DNA of 64,000 nt, taken from the NCBI GenBank assembly GCA_947095585.1, contig OX352762.1, forward strand, positions 113,366,930 to 113,430,929. Direction: 5' to 3'. The position numbers and the translations under genes were made by a program. The notes beneath the pieces were generated by a model, which ran no database searches, had not been told where the DNA came from, and saw only the letters and a list, made by a program, of their open reading frames with translations. This stretch comes from Nephrocerus scutellatus (lineage: Eukaryota; Arthropoda; Insecta; Diptera; Pipunculidae). How positions within the stretch are numbered: the stretch's first letter is position 1; each line of letters opens with the position of its first letter. Shown one piece after another: positions 35,216 to 45,410 of this stretch.

Positions 35216-35389
35216 TTGAGTCCCATAATATTCCCATATAATTACTATAAAAAAATTAAAGTAAAGTACGTTTTTGTTTTGGATAAAATTAATTTCAAAA
35301 AAATAGGCATATTCGAGTATTTAGTTCAGGATTTCTTTAATTACACTGTTTTTTGTAAACATTCTCGAGTTCTTAAGTAAATCTCCTTG

Positions 35390-35552
35390 ACAATCTGTAT
35401 TTTTAATTATGATATCTTTCTCGAGTTAAAGCGACATATAACTGTCCATGAGCGAAAAATGGCTCAGGAAGATATACACCGACATGAACAAAAGACTGGC
35501 ATTGATTCTTGTTGATTAGTGCGGTGTGTCGATTGATTACGAGGGTAAGTGT
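35390..35552 (-). pseudogene. Helitron helicase C-terminal fragment
   Basis: One minus-strand frame reads LTLVINRHTALINKNQCQSF, then VHVGVYLPEPFFAHGQLYVA, then LTRERYHN and a stop. INKxQxQSF followed by VGVYLPEPxFxHGQLYVAxxR is the helicase motif V/VI region of the Rep-Hel protein of Helitron rolling-circle transposons. The frame is open over this length but isolated, with Gln-Cys-Gln where GQ is usual. It lies 175 bp beyond the GCGTG satellite. It is a relic, and the Rep endonuclease is not visible. Confidence 0.85.
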
Positions 35553-35574
35553 TAAAAAAATCGATTTGTATAGA

Positions 35575-36780
35575 GACGCTCAACCGACGGAGCCTAAGAG
35601 GAGACGAAGTATGAAAAGAACGTCAGCTTTGTCTGTGCGTTCCTTGAGGGTTTTCAAGTTTATGAGGTTGAGGCAGTCTTGGTAGGGAGGCAGTAAAAGA
35701 TGATTGTCCCAAGGTAGACCTCGAAGAGCCAATTGGAGAAAACGACGTTGGAGGCTGTCGATTCTGGACACATGAATTTGATGATATGGGGACCGCGATT
35801 GACTACCTTACTCCACGAGAGACGGACAAAAGTGGTGTGATCCCTCTACACACATAAGGGTTGGAGAATTCTTTGGACCACCATTTAACAAAGCCAAGTG
35901 ACGTGTTGGCTTTAAGAATTATTTCGTCAATATGTGAAGGAAAGTTTAGTTCCGAGTCGCACAACATACCGAGGTCACGAAAATATTGCACGCGTATTTG
36001 GGTTGACCGATGTTGTTGCACTTGCTTGATAGGGTAATAGATTGGCACTTGGAGATATTGAGATCTAAGGAATTTTTGAGGCATCAGGTCGAAAAACTCT
36101 CTAGGATATGAGTCTTGTGTGGAAGAAATCGGTTTGAAAAATTTGGTATCGTCAGCATAAAGTGAGTGAGTGGTGGAGTATTTGAAAACCATATAAAGAT
36201 CATTTATAGTTAATATGAAATATGAAAAGAAGAGAGCCAAAATGACAGCCTTATGGGACACTAGAGGTTGCCAAAAAGGAGGTCGATATGACGGACCTGA
36301 AGCGTACAATATAAAGACGGTTTTCCAGATAAGAAGATATCCACTTTAAAAGTATGGGTTCAAAGCCGAGGGCAGACAATTTAAAGATGATTAGTTGATG
36401 AGATATCTTGCTGAAAGCCTTAGTGAAATCAATTACAACAACGTTGCGAGTCTCTAAGGCTGAGAGGGCGAAGGACATGAAAACAACAAGATTAGTGGTG
36501 CTTGATCAACCTTTCAAAAAGTCATGTTTGATGGGGGAAGTAAGAGACTTGCTGTAGAATATTAAGGCTTCGTAAAAAATATTTTCGAAGAGTTTCGGTA
36601 TATGGGAGTATGGTATGGGGAGTTAAGCAATATGGCGATAGTTAGTTACGTCATTCATTAATCCTTTTTATGTATCGGGGTTATAAAAGAGGTCTTCCAA
36701 ATGAGAAAATTCTACTTGTGAAAAGGAATACGATTTTGTTGATTTTCCAGACCGGGTGCTCATAGCTCAATATCAGGCGG
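35575..36780 (-). pseudogene. Jockey/CR1-like LINE reverse transcriptase, family G
   Basis: Minus-strand order: a VWKI-like start (about 36750), NYRHIA and IPKLFENIFYEALIFYSKSL (about 36560-36650), HDFLKG, TNLVVFMSFALSALETR, VVVIDFTKAFSKISHQL (palm A, about 36420), KWISSYLENRLYIVRF and FLATSSVP, with the following QGS-type turn altered. Then FILTINDLYMVFKYS and LYADDTKFFKPISSTQD (palm C, YADDT at 36144-36158, intact). LGMLCDSELNFPSHIDEI, TSLGFVKWWSKEF, RIDSLQRRFLQLALRGL and PPYQDCLNLINLKTL run to 35580. At least three frameshifts separate these blocks. It is among the least decayed polymerase copies here, but it has no endonuclease. Confidence 0.85.
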
Positions 36781-37558
36781 AATAATATAAAAGTGCTATG
36801 ATTTAAGTGCGTGAATTGTTTGAAAATGAAATTTCCTTGAACACTTTTTATTCATTAATCGCTACATACCAATGTACTCGTATAATGTATATTCGAAGCA
36901 CTCAAGCTTCTCTTCTTTACATTTAGAACGTAGTGCCTGAGTGTCATGTGTCACAAGGATTGTATGATATTTAATCGACAAAGTACTCAATTGCAAAGTG
37001 CATCTTTTGGCGAATCCTTTTCAGTGAACTTATGCAAAACTTTTAGACGTCTTTCTTCAGCGTCTAGACAAAATCGATTTTGAAATATAAGTTCCTTTTC
37101 CAAAGGACTCAAATAGAGAATAGGCTCACATGCAATGCATATTGTATCTTTGTTTGACTATTTATTTTAAATCCTTTGACGATGTTTAAATAGAAAATGT
37201 ATATTAATGTAGGAAACCATATACATTTATGTGAAAAGACTTAAAAGTGGGTCTTTCTGCAATTACTGTGTTGTTGGCTGCAACTACCACCCGCTCAAGA
37301 TGCTCTCTGCAAACAATTTTTGTGCACGGCCTTAAAACCTTGTTTACTTTAAGATTCAAATCTAAATATTATATGTGCAAAGTTCGACGTTACTTTTGAA
37401 ACTCAACTTGTATGGAAAACGGGTCAACAAATGGTATGGGAAATTCAAGAAGCAATGAGTATCTGTAATATCTTGTAACCTTTATGGCAATCCTAATTGT
37501 AACTTGTATACACAGAAGTATTATGCCATTTTCCAACTCAACTCAATTTTATGTGCAG
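36781..37558. other. Non-coding AT-rich stretch
   Basis: Nothing recognised. Confidence 0.4.
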
Positions 37559-37883
37559 TTATACTAGAACTGGGTGGGTGCCGTGGCTCAGTGGTAATGC
37601 ACATGGCTGCTGCGCAGTAGGTTCAGGTTCGAATCACAGCAACACCAAAAAGTATTTTTCACGGTGTCCCACCTCTCGCGAATGGGTGACAAACGTTCCG
37701 AAAGTAAAATAACTTGTCCTTGTCACGGAAAGCTTCTTAATTCGCCGTTCGGATCCGGCCTTAAATTGTAGGTCCCTTCCATTTGTGTCCAAAAATTAAC
37801 ATGTGCAGAACAAATGGTCGCGAGAAGTTAAGCCTTGGACCGCAATGGTCTGTCGCGCCCAAACATTATTATACTAGAACTGG
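37559..37883 (+). repeat. tRNA-derived SINE, family 1, full length with 15-bp target-site duplications
   Basis: The element (37574-37868) begins GTGGGTGCCGTGGCTCAGTGG. The A box TGGCTCAGTGG is at 37584-37594 and the B box GGTTCGAATCA at 37626-37636, both perfect matches to the tRNA promoter pattern. The body holds TTTTTCACGGTGTCCC, GGCCTTAAATTGTAGGTCCC and GGTCGCGAGAAGTTAAGCC, and it ends GGTCTGTCGCGCCCAAACATTA. The direct repeats TTATACTAGAACTGG at 37559-37573 and 37869-37883 are identical. This is the best-kept copy of the family and a good reference for its length of about 295 bp. Confidence 0.95.
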
Positions 37884-37976
37884 ATGACATCGGCTCGAAA
37901 TCGGGACTGGTGGAGAGACTTTTTGCGGGAGGCCAAGGACCGGAACGCGGTTGTAGAGCCAAATATGATGATGATG
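37884..37976 (+). repeat. 5'-truncated LINE 3' tail (family F type) ending in (GAT)n
   Basis: ATCGGCTCGAAATCGGGACTGG and GGTTGTAGAGCCAAATATGATG match the 3' end of the copy at 33360-33445, and it ends in ATG/GAT repeats. The word ATACTAGAA stands before it (37871-37879) and directly after it (37977-37985), so this about 95-bp stub has its own target-site duplication. The SINE inserted later at its left edge. Confidence 0.8.
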
Positions 37977-38099
37977 ATACTAGAATGTAACTACTAAGAA
38001 AACATCCTTGTAAAACAACAAAACTTTCAATGCCTTACATTAAAAGTGGAACAAAGTTTTAATTTTCAATGAGATTGTTGCATTGCTCGGTACGCAACA

Positions 38100-38790
38100 T
38101 TCTTACGTTCAGTCGCTAGCTTTCATTCGTCATAGAACCAGTTGTTCCGATCTCTACGACTACTGCCTAAGATGGAGTCAGCAGTTCTAATGACAGTATT
38201 CTTTAGGCGTGTCCATTTCTCTTCTACGCTCGACATTTCAGCCCCAGGACTTACTTCCCCCGCATTTAGGGCGAGTCCTATCGCTTGATCGTAGTTGTTC
38301 CTGGTCTCTTCGTTGCGAATCGGATTCACAGATGCAGTCTTTCGTGATGATGCAATCCACGTTCGGAGCACCATACCAACAAGATAGAGGTCCGAGTCGA
38401 AGTTGGCACCTCGATACGTTCTTGTTGTGGCGGCGGTCTATCAACACGTGTTCTATCTGGTTGCGAGTGGCTCCATCAGGAGATACCAAGGTAGCTTTGT
38501 GGATATTTTTAAGCGCTACCTTGTACTCGCAACAACTAAATTATTGCTTGCTGCCATCTCTATGACTCGTTGTCCATTGCTATTAGAGTTCTCGTGTAAG
38601 CTATGGGTGCCAATGTACTGCCTGAATACTGGATCCCTATCTATTTTAAAATTCAAATCCCCCAGAATGATTTTTACATCATACGGAGGGCAGGCATGGA
38701 GTTCCCGTTCGACTGATTCAAAAAATTCTTTTTTTTCATCATCATTTCATTTGTTGTTGTCATGGAATGGAAGTAAGAAAAGACAACCAT
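38100..38790 (-). pseudogene. RTE-like LINE endonuclease, family D copy 1
   Basis: Minus-strand words in order: YDVKIILGDLNFKIDRD (about 38650), then after frame changes QRVIEMAAS-NNLVV, then VSPDGATRNQIEHVLIDRRH (38489 down). The endonuclease WxSPDGxTRNQIDHVLI box is nearly intact. Then a frame at 38123-38374 has MSSVEEKWTRLKNTVIRTAD and SSRRDRNNWFYDE, the usual linker before the reverse transcriptase. The copy ends there. Stops between blocks show it is dead. The longer plus-strand frames over the same region are shadows. Confidence 0.8.
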
Positions 38791-39529
38791 TATTTGCTTA
38801 TAACTTAAACTTATGGAAATTATTTAAGTGATTTTTCGTCTGCTTTTTCGATAGTAAAAAATGTGTTATCTTATCAACTTTCAACCTTCTTCCCATTTGC
38901 CCCAAAAAGCAATTAAATTTTAATAAAAACTTTCCATTTCTTTAGATGAGTTTTCGAGGGTGAAAACTGTCCTTCAATTAATATTCAATAAAATGCTTTT
39001 GGCAACGTCTTTCATGCGACGTGCCAAAATGTTTATCGTATATTTTTTCTTCAAATGTTGCGATAAATATGTGTCCTAAGTTCGTTTGTTGGCATCGAAA
39101 GGTCCATTGAGATGTCACTGTGTTTAAAAGTGTTTTTTCCTACTCTGTCTTTCTTTCTTTATCTGTGAGATTTGTATAAAATTAGTTGTACCTAACGTAT
39201 AGCATAGAAATTGAATCGAAGACAGAAACAAATGTATTCTGTTCACCATTGTATATTGTTATGTTGTCTCTAATGGAAGACAAAATGCGTACTGCGGATG
39301 GTATAAGCCGTACAATTAAGCTAATGAGTAAGTTACCATCAAATTAGAATTTATTCCATCCAACAGAGCTAATAGGAAATATCAAATATTTCCATAATGA
39401 ATAAAATTCCTTCTTTATTGATTTATTTTATTTGTTTACTTTTCTCTCTTAAATGATCAAATCAAATCAAAATAAAAGTCAAATTAAAATGTATTGCATA
39501 TAGAATTAAATTAATAAAATTGGACAGCT
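38791..39529. other. Non-coding AT-rich stretch
   Basis: Nothing recognised. Confidence 0.4.
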
Positions 39530-40700
39530 TTGTTTTCACCCAAATGGTTTCACTGTTCGGTGGGATATACCATAAAATCTTCAGTCGAACGTTGCCGGCA
39601 GTATGGATGGGCTGAAAATTGATCAGCGTTTCCATGACTTTGGAAAGAATGGATGTTATTGCGAATCTAATGGATATGGGTCGGTACGCCTTTTTTGGTA
39701 TGGACTGGACAAAGGCTATTTTCCAATTACGCGGGAAGAGTCTAGAAGAATAGGATAGATGGAAAAGCGTACGGAATGGTAATGCCAGCTTCGAAGAACA
39801 ACTTTTCAGAACCATTGGGGAAATACCATCTGGCCCAGCGGATTTGTGAGTGTTTAGATCGTTTAAAGTTCTAGCATCTGCACGAATACGAATGTCCCAT
39901 AGGCTGTTCAATACCCTGAAGTGCAGGAGGCAGAAATGCACTATCTGGAAGAGTGGGGCTAGCTGCGAAATGCGCAGCAAATATATCATTATAAATGGGC
40001 GTTGGAATCGATGGCGAGGCTGTATTTTTGTATTTCTTTTCGCCGAAGATGGGCACTGAAATAATTTCTGGCTCGTTTAAAATTTGTTCGCTTTTCCTCA
40101 GATGGGTTTGCTTTAGAAACCGAAAGCAAACCTCTCCAATCCTGGAAGCATCTGTACAGCTCGAGTCATACCATCCCTCTTCCTTTGGTTTAACAGAATT
40201 ATTCCTGGAAGGGATAGGGTTTCTCATACTAATAAGTGCATGAGCAGCGGCATCCACGTTGCTATCGCGAAACAATAGCGACCAGTTAATTCTCCCAAAG
40301 AAGTTTTTAAGGCCGTCCCAATTGGCTTTCTCGTATTGCCTTACTGTTTTTTTTGAGAATTTTTTCTCTAACTACGTGGTTTACTAACGAAAAATAAGCT
40401 GATAACACACAATGATCTGAAGATCCTAGAGGCGATAATACATTGACGGAGTATTAATCAGGACGAGAGGTAAGGAACAAGTCAAAGGTGTTTGCGCAAT
40501 GATTTGCAATGTCAGGTATTCTTGTAGGCTCATTTACAAGCTGAGTAAGGCGATTAAACTCAGCGAATAACTCAACACACCTTCCTGCAGGTGTTGTCTG
40601 GCCAGAATGGCGAAGCCTTAGTGAATAGTAAGGAAATATATGTGTTTTGTGAGCATAATAAGAAATCACTAGTATAATTTTTGTTTCTATTTCTATTTTA
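39530..40700 (-). pseudogene. Jockey-like LINE, family B copy 3 (endonuclease end to RT fingers)
   Basis: Minus-strand order: an endonuclease end LVNEPTRIPDIANHCANTFD and LFLTSRPD (about 40450-40560), a broken SDH-like turn and VRQYEKANWDGLKNF, then SNVDAAAHALISMRNPIPSR and GWYDSSCTDASRIGEVCFRF (39871-40275, the linker). RT entry follows: LNTHKSAGPDGISPMVLKSC, LFPRNWKIAFVQSIPKK, YRPISIRFAITSILSKVMET. It ends in a rearranged stretch near 39530. It is the only copy showing how this family joins its endonuclease to its polymerase, and it lacks the palm. Confidence 0.85.
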
Positions 40701-42875
40701 AGAATATTTTGGTTATAATTAAGGTTGTAATTTTTAATAAACTTGTGTTGAGTTTTTATTTGGAAAAGTCATTATGAATCTAAGCATCATCAATTTTGTA
40801 ACAATATATAGATAAGTTCATGAGAAAGTTAGAAGAAATAAAACCAATCTGACTTCAGAAACTGAAAGACCATCGAAAAAATAAAAAAGATTGTATCATT
40901 TTTCTGAAAAATGGACCAATTAGGCTTTCCGCCGATGTGTGTCACCAAAAAAGGGAAAATGGGTATCGCTTTTGTCTTGTGTTCTCATATCGCCGGCTAT
41001 GTAGTGACATCTTTCAAAAACCCCTTCTGTCTTCTCAAATATATCTATTGTTTGAGTAACGCAAAGAGTTATCCAAAATAATGAAATAAGGTTCTATATT
41101 TAGTTAGTTAGTTGCTAGGTTTTAAATTTTAAATTATGTAAAATATTAGTAAATTTTTAAGCTCTATTTAATTGTTATACCATTCTTTCATATTTCTATT
41201 GGCATTGTTTAGATTTCATTTAATTACACTTCATATTTTAGAACATTGTACTAAAACGTAAACATATATATGTCATTATTTACCCGACGGCACACATTAT
41301 ATTGCGGCTATGTTCTAGTGTTGAGAGTAATTAAAGAAAAAACCTTCTATTGTTGGTAATAATTACCTCTACAGTGCCAGCAGTAAAATCTAGTGCTCTT
41401 GTAGATCGTTATTAGTCAAAGTAGCAAATTTTCCGTATCGTGCTGTGCTCTGCTGTGCCACATTTAGATTACATTTTAATATTGCAATTGCAACCCTCTA
41501 CTCCATCGAGCTGCAACTGCAACAGCATCCAATTCATAGTTTATTCACAGTCTGTTGGATTCTTCCAGGAAGCTTCAGCGACATCTACTTGACCAAAACT
41601 GCCCCCACCCTTTTCATGTATTATAGTGCAGGTAACATGAACAACTGCAGTACAAAATACCAATGCAAAAATGTGGCTTGTGGCTTGATGCGGTTGTGCA
41701 TTATGGTAGCATTTATTGTAGCAATTGAGGAATCTTTACATCCGCTGGTGTAGCACAAATGACGTCGTTCAGTTAAGTACACACAACCGAAAAAGCAGAC
41801 TGCCAGTTATTTCCTCGTTGAGTGAGGGATTTATTTAGAATAGTGGGTGGTTAAAAGATTTTTTAATAATTTTTTAAAAATTACACGCTAGAGTCTAGCC
41901 ACTGCCAAAGTTCCTCATTTAAGTGCGCTCTTACAGACACTTACCACTTTCATCCCCAACAATTGAGTATGTTGGCAGCTTTTTGTTTATTGTACTACTA
42001 AGGAAACGTTACAAAGATGATTACAAGTTCCTTGCATCTGAGACAATCAGTACAAATACCAAACTTTCTTAAGTAGCAATTATATCTTCAAGTAATCACC
42101 TTTTTCAATATAAAAAGAAAATGCGGGAAAGTGATTTCTCTTAAGACGAAGAATTGTACTATTTTTTACTATATTGTACTCTAGAAACGTTCAGCCTTTT
42201 GTTTTTCAACTGCAGTTGGTGACCACATGTAGTGTAGCATTGAAAAAAGCAATGCAATGCAATTTCCATCGATGGCATGATTTTTGTAACATATGATGTG
42301 TAAAAAACGCTAGATGGCCAAATATGTCCAAATATGTTTCTAAGCTAAAATGAGTAGAGGAGTTTTTCGTGAGAATCTGTTACAGCTCTCGATTATTCTA
42401 CCGTAACATTTTTATATAAAATTTTATTTAATTCAAATATTTGTAACAAACAATTTCTTATTTGAAAACAAATTGATGATCGAGTTTTTTGTACGTTTTT
42501 TATATTGTGCCGTAGACCGAAGTTAGGTCTTCGTGTTAGAAAAAAATTGGTCTTCGTGAAGTACCCTGTGTCAGATCATATTTAATTAATTTAATTGTAA
42601 GCGCCTGACTAGTGCTTAAATAAACTGATATTATGGTCTTTGTCTGTTAAATCTTGCTGATACAAAGTTGAATTAAGAAATGTCATCACAGTAAAATCTA
42701 GATAAATTTAGAATTAGTTAAACTGAATAATTTGTAAAAAGTTATTGAAAAAAGTATTTATGAAGTTTACAGTTTGGCAGTTAAAAATCTTTACAATCTT
42801 TTAAATACTACATAATTAGGTACATGAGTGTGCCATCATACTGCAAAACAACAATTACTTTAAGAATATTCTACA
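40701..42875. other. Non-coding stretch
   Basis: AT-rich DNA without recognised features. The frame at 41445-41753 has an irregular composition and no known domain. Confidence 0.4.
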
Positions 42876-43440
42876 TCACACCCTGTACAGATTCTCGTCT
42901 AATGTGATATTGCAAGTTGCCTTATGAGACTCTCGTACACAAAGCGATATAGCACATCTCCATGCATCCTTATTTTTCAATTCATACTCAATTGAAAGAA
43001 ACGCCAAGGGCCAGGCAAACAAATACATTTGTATGCAGGATGCGAGTAATGGGATCGCCACTCTAACAGCCGGCGGATCCCCTTGAATATGTGCTTCGGT
43101 CATAAATCATATTTACCTACAATAGTATATGATGCGTTCCTTCTTTGACATTCTGCCCTTGCTCGTCCAACGGCTTTCTGCAAGCGTTAAGGCACCACCC
43201 ATACTTTGCGTTCATTCTGCCGGTCCCTAATGACTACTTTCAAACAAATAGCGCATGATGGTGAAGACCACAGCTAAGTACCCGAACAGGTATACAATTA
43301 TCAGAGGTGGTTGGCCGGCTACAAATGTCTGGTGCATTCGCCATCGCCATCAGTAGTAATTCTGCTTGTCTTCCTCCAGTTTGCTTCCGGTTGGACTCAC
43401 CACAAGTGATGGTAGATTTAAAAGCAGAGCATAAATATAT
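42876..43440 (-). pseudogene. Possible membrane-protein exon remnants (unknown function)
   Basis: Two minus-strand stretches look more protein-like than their surroundings. At about 43440-43230 one frame reads LPSLVVSPTGSKLEEDKQNYY, meets an in-frame TGA, then continues WRWRMHQTFVAGQPP, LIIVYLFGYLAVVFTIMRYL and FESSH before a TAG. The second half is a clear hydrophobic helix. At 43103-42876 another frame reads AVRVAIPLLASCIQMYLFAW and PLAFLSIEYELKNKDAWRCA. I cannot name a family. It may be a decayed host gene or chance. No firm splice sites were placed. Confidence 0.25.
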
Positions 43441-44459
43441 GTGATGGCAAATGTGTTTTCGACTTAATTGAGATTTATTGCAACTTAAATTGAAATCAAG
43501 TGCAAACGCCTGACGCCTCTAAGCAGGATTCCTACCAATAATTATATGCAGACAAACTCACTCGTACATTAAAAATGGAACACAAAACAAACATCGCGTG
43601 CTTTTCGCTTTGCTAAGTTGCAAAGATTACAGTTGCGACAGCGCTATAATCATCGAATTATTCGTATATTCGAGTAATTTGCATACAATTTGGAATTTTT
43701 ACGCTAAGTAGGTAGGTAGGTAGTATATATTTATTATTTTAAATGATCATGCGGATAGTAATTTAACGTGAATTGTGCATGTCTCGACTAGACGAATGGT
43801 TTTTTTTCTGTTCTTTGCATCATAAACAGAAGAAATGGTTTTGAAAGTTCAAAAATTAAACATAAACAATGGACAGGGAATAGTAATTCTGAGTAATACA
43901 TTTCTGAGATTGATTTGATTGATTTTGTTATTACAAATAAAAAATAAAAAAACGAATTTTATTTTTGTTCCGCAGAAAGCCTTTATTACTCGGGAGTTAA
44001 AGTTGAAATGAAAATCTTTTTGTAGAAAATATTACAATATTTAATATGCTCCACAATATATATTTCTATTTATTGGATTATACAAATATATATGGGGTCT
44101 TTTCTCCCACTTACATGATCTAATTTGTTTCAATTACTCTTGGGATATCGAGTTACAGACTTAATTGCTTAAAGATCATAAAGACCTTTGAACGTGACAA
44201 TTATGGATCGGAAAGGCTTTGTTGAGGTTATCTGATCGTGGTTTCCATTCGTCTGAATATTGAAATTGCAATTATAGCTAATGTCTTTTGGTCGTGACAT
44301 TAATATATCGTACATAACTTTCTGATTGTTAGAGATTTTGTTGATTTTATTGGATCGAGTATCCTTTCTGTTTTTATGATCGTATCGTATAATGGGAGGA
44401 AACAATAAAAATTGCTTATATCAATAATCAAATTTCTATTCCTTCATCTAATCGATCGT
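43441..44459. other. Non-coding AT-rich stretch
   Basis: A short TAGG repeat lies at about 43708-43722. Otherwise nothing is recognised. Confidence 0.4.
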
Positions 44460-44690
44460 TAATTGTTTAGGGGTTGATATTAACTCGACGATTGTCGCGT
44501 GTCGCGTGTGATGCGCGTTAATGTGGTTTTCTCGAATTCTTTGAGGTCCTTTTTAACCAATTATATACACGACCTAGAGAGCTGTAATTTTGGGAGCAGC
44601 TTAATCTCGTACGACATTTCTGAGATTCTGCGTGTGACTCGTGTCGCGTTTGGCGCGTTGGACGCGTGTAAAATTGAATAACTATTTTCA
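44460..44690 (+). repeat. GCGTG-rich satellite, one to two units
   Basis: GTCGCGTGTCGCGTGTGATGCG, TTTGAGGTCCTTTTTAACC, ACGACCTAGAGAGCTGTAAT, GAGCAGCTTAATCTCGTACG and GTGTCGCGTTTGGCGCG occur in the same order as at 34740-35215. About 120 bp of GC-richer sequence without a known family follows (GGTACGCTCGCCGGCGTTCAGG). Confidence 0.75.
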
Positions 44691-45030
44691 GCATCTCAAA
44701 AGGTTTGTACCCGAAAACAAAGTTATTTACATTTACTTGTGTAACGAGATGGGTAAATTTGCTGGGGTACGCTCGCCGGCGTTCAGGGTTAGTATCAACT
44801 AATAGACCGTTGGTTTCATTACAAAAATAATTCTTTGTTTGACCCGTAAAGTTTGTTATGTATTATTGTTATATGTATTATCAGATTCAATTTAATTATA
44901 TTATTATTCTGCTTCACCGTGATGTTTTGTCTTCTGGGTTTCTCCTTATGGTGTTACCGCCACTCCTGGTTCCTTAGCCGCTGACTCATGTCTCGTAACG
45001 ATAGAGTTTTCACCACTCGCTTCTAACTGA

Positions 45031-45410
45031 ATGGGAGCTGGGCCCTAAGAGAGAGTGAGAGATCGAGTTTCAAAATGGAGTCCAGATTTTCGAAATCGAA
45101 GGGTCTACGCTTAACAAGGAGAATCTCACCCTATCGAATTTTTTAGGGTCTCGAGATGGAGTCCTATAAGGCCCGCCAGAGTCTCGAAACCAAGAAAGGG
45201 GATTCTAAGCAAGATTTAATTGAAAGCAGCCGATCTCTCACTCTTCACTCTCTAATAAATGGGAAAACTCGGCCCTAAGAGAAGAGAGATCGAGCTTCAG
45301 GATGGAATCTTATAATGCCCTCCAGAGTCCTGAAGTCGAAGGGTCTCTACACCTAACAAGGGGGAATCTCATCCTATCGAGGTTTTCAGGGCCTCTCCGT
45401 ACAACGTTGG
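45031..45410 (+). repeat. Tandem duplication, unit about 228 bp
   Basis: ATGGGAGCTGGGCCCTAAGAG (45031) and ATGGGAAAACTCGGCCCTAAGAG (45259) start two copies. Both continue GAGATCGAGYTTCARRATGGA, TCGAAGGGTCT, CTTAACAAGG/CCTAACAAGG and GAATCTCAYCCTATCGA. A further internal near-repeat (GATGGAGTCCTATAAGGCC) lies inside the first copy. It could be the leader of an LTR element, but no LTR or gene is visible. Confidence 0.7.

Noticed and set aside
37574..37650. Possible true tRNA gene (perfect A and B boxes)
   Set aside because: No cloverleaf with paired acceptor and anticodon stems can be drawn. The same head recurs in several copies with a conserved non-tRNA body, so it is a SINE.
38209..38831. 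Plus-strand frames of 118 and 142 codons
   Set aside because: They are antisense shadows of the RTE-like endonuclease on the minus strand, which carries recognisable motifs.
41445..41753. A 102-codon plus-strand frame as a gene
   Set aside because: Composition is irregular, there is no domain or signal, and splice sites could not be placed.
42876..43103. Resemblance of the hydrophobic frame to an odorant-receptor C-terminal segment
   Set aside because: Only a loose pattern of hydrophobic and aromatic residues matches. The diagnostic residues after it are absent, so no family is claimed.
45031..45410. Regularly repeated units considered as a CRISPR array
   Set aside because: Units are long, diverged and contiguous, without short conserved repeats alternating with unique spacers, and the DNA is eukaryotic.
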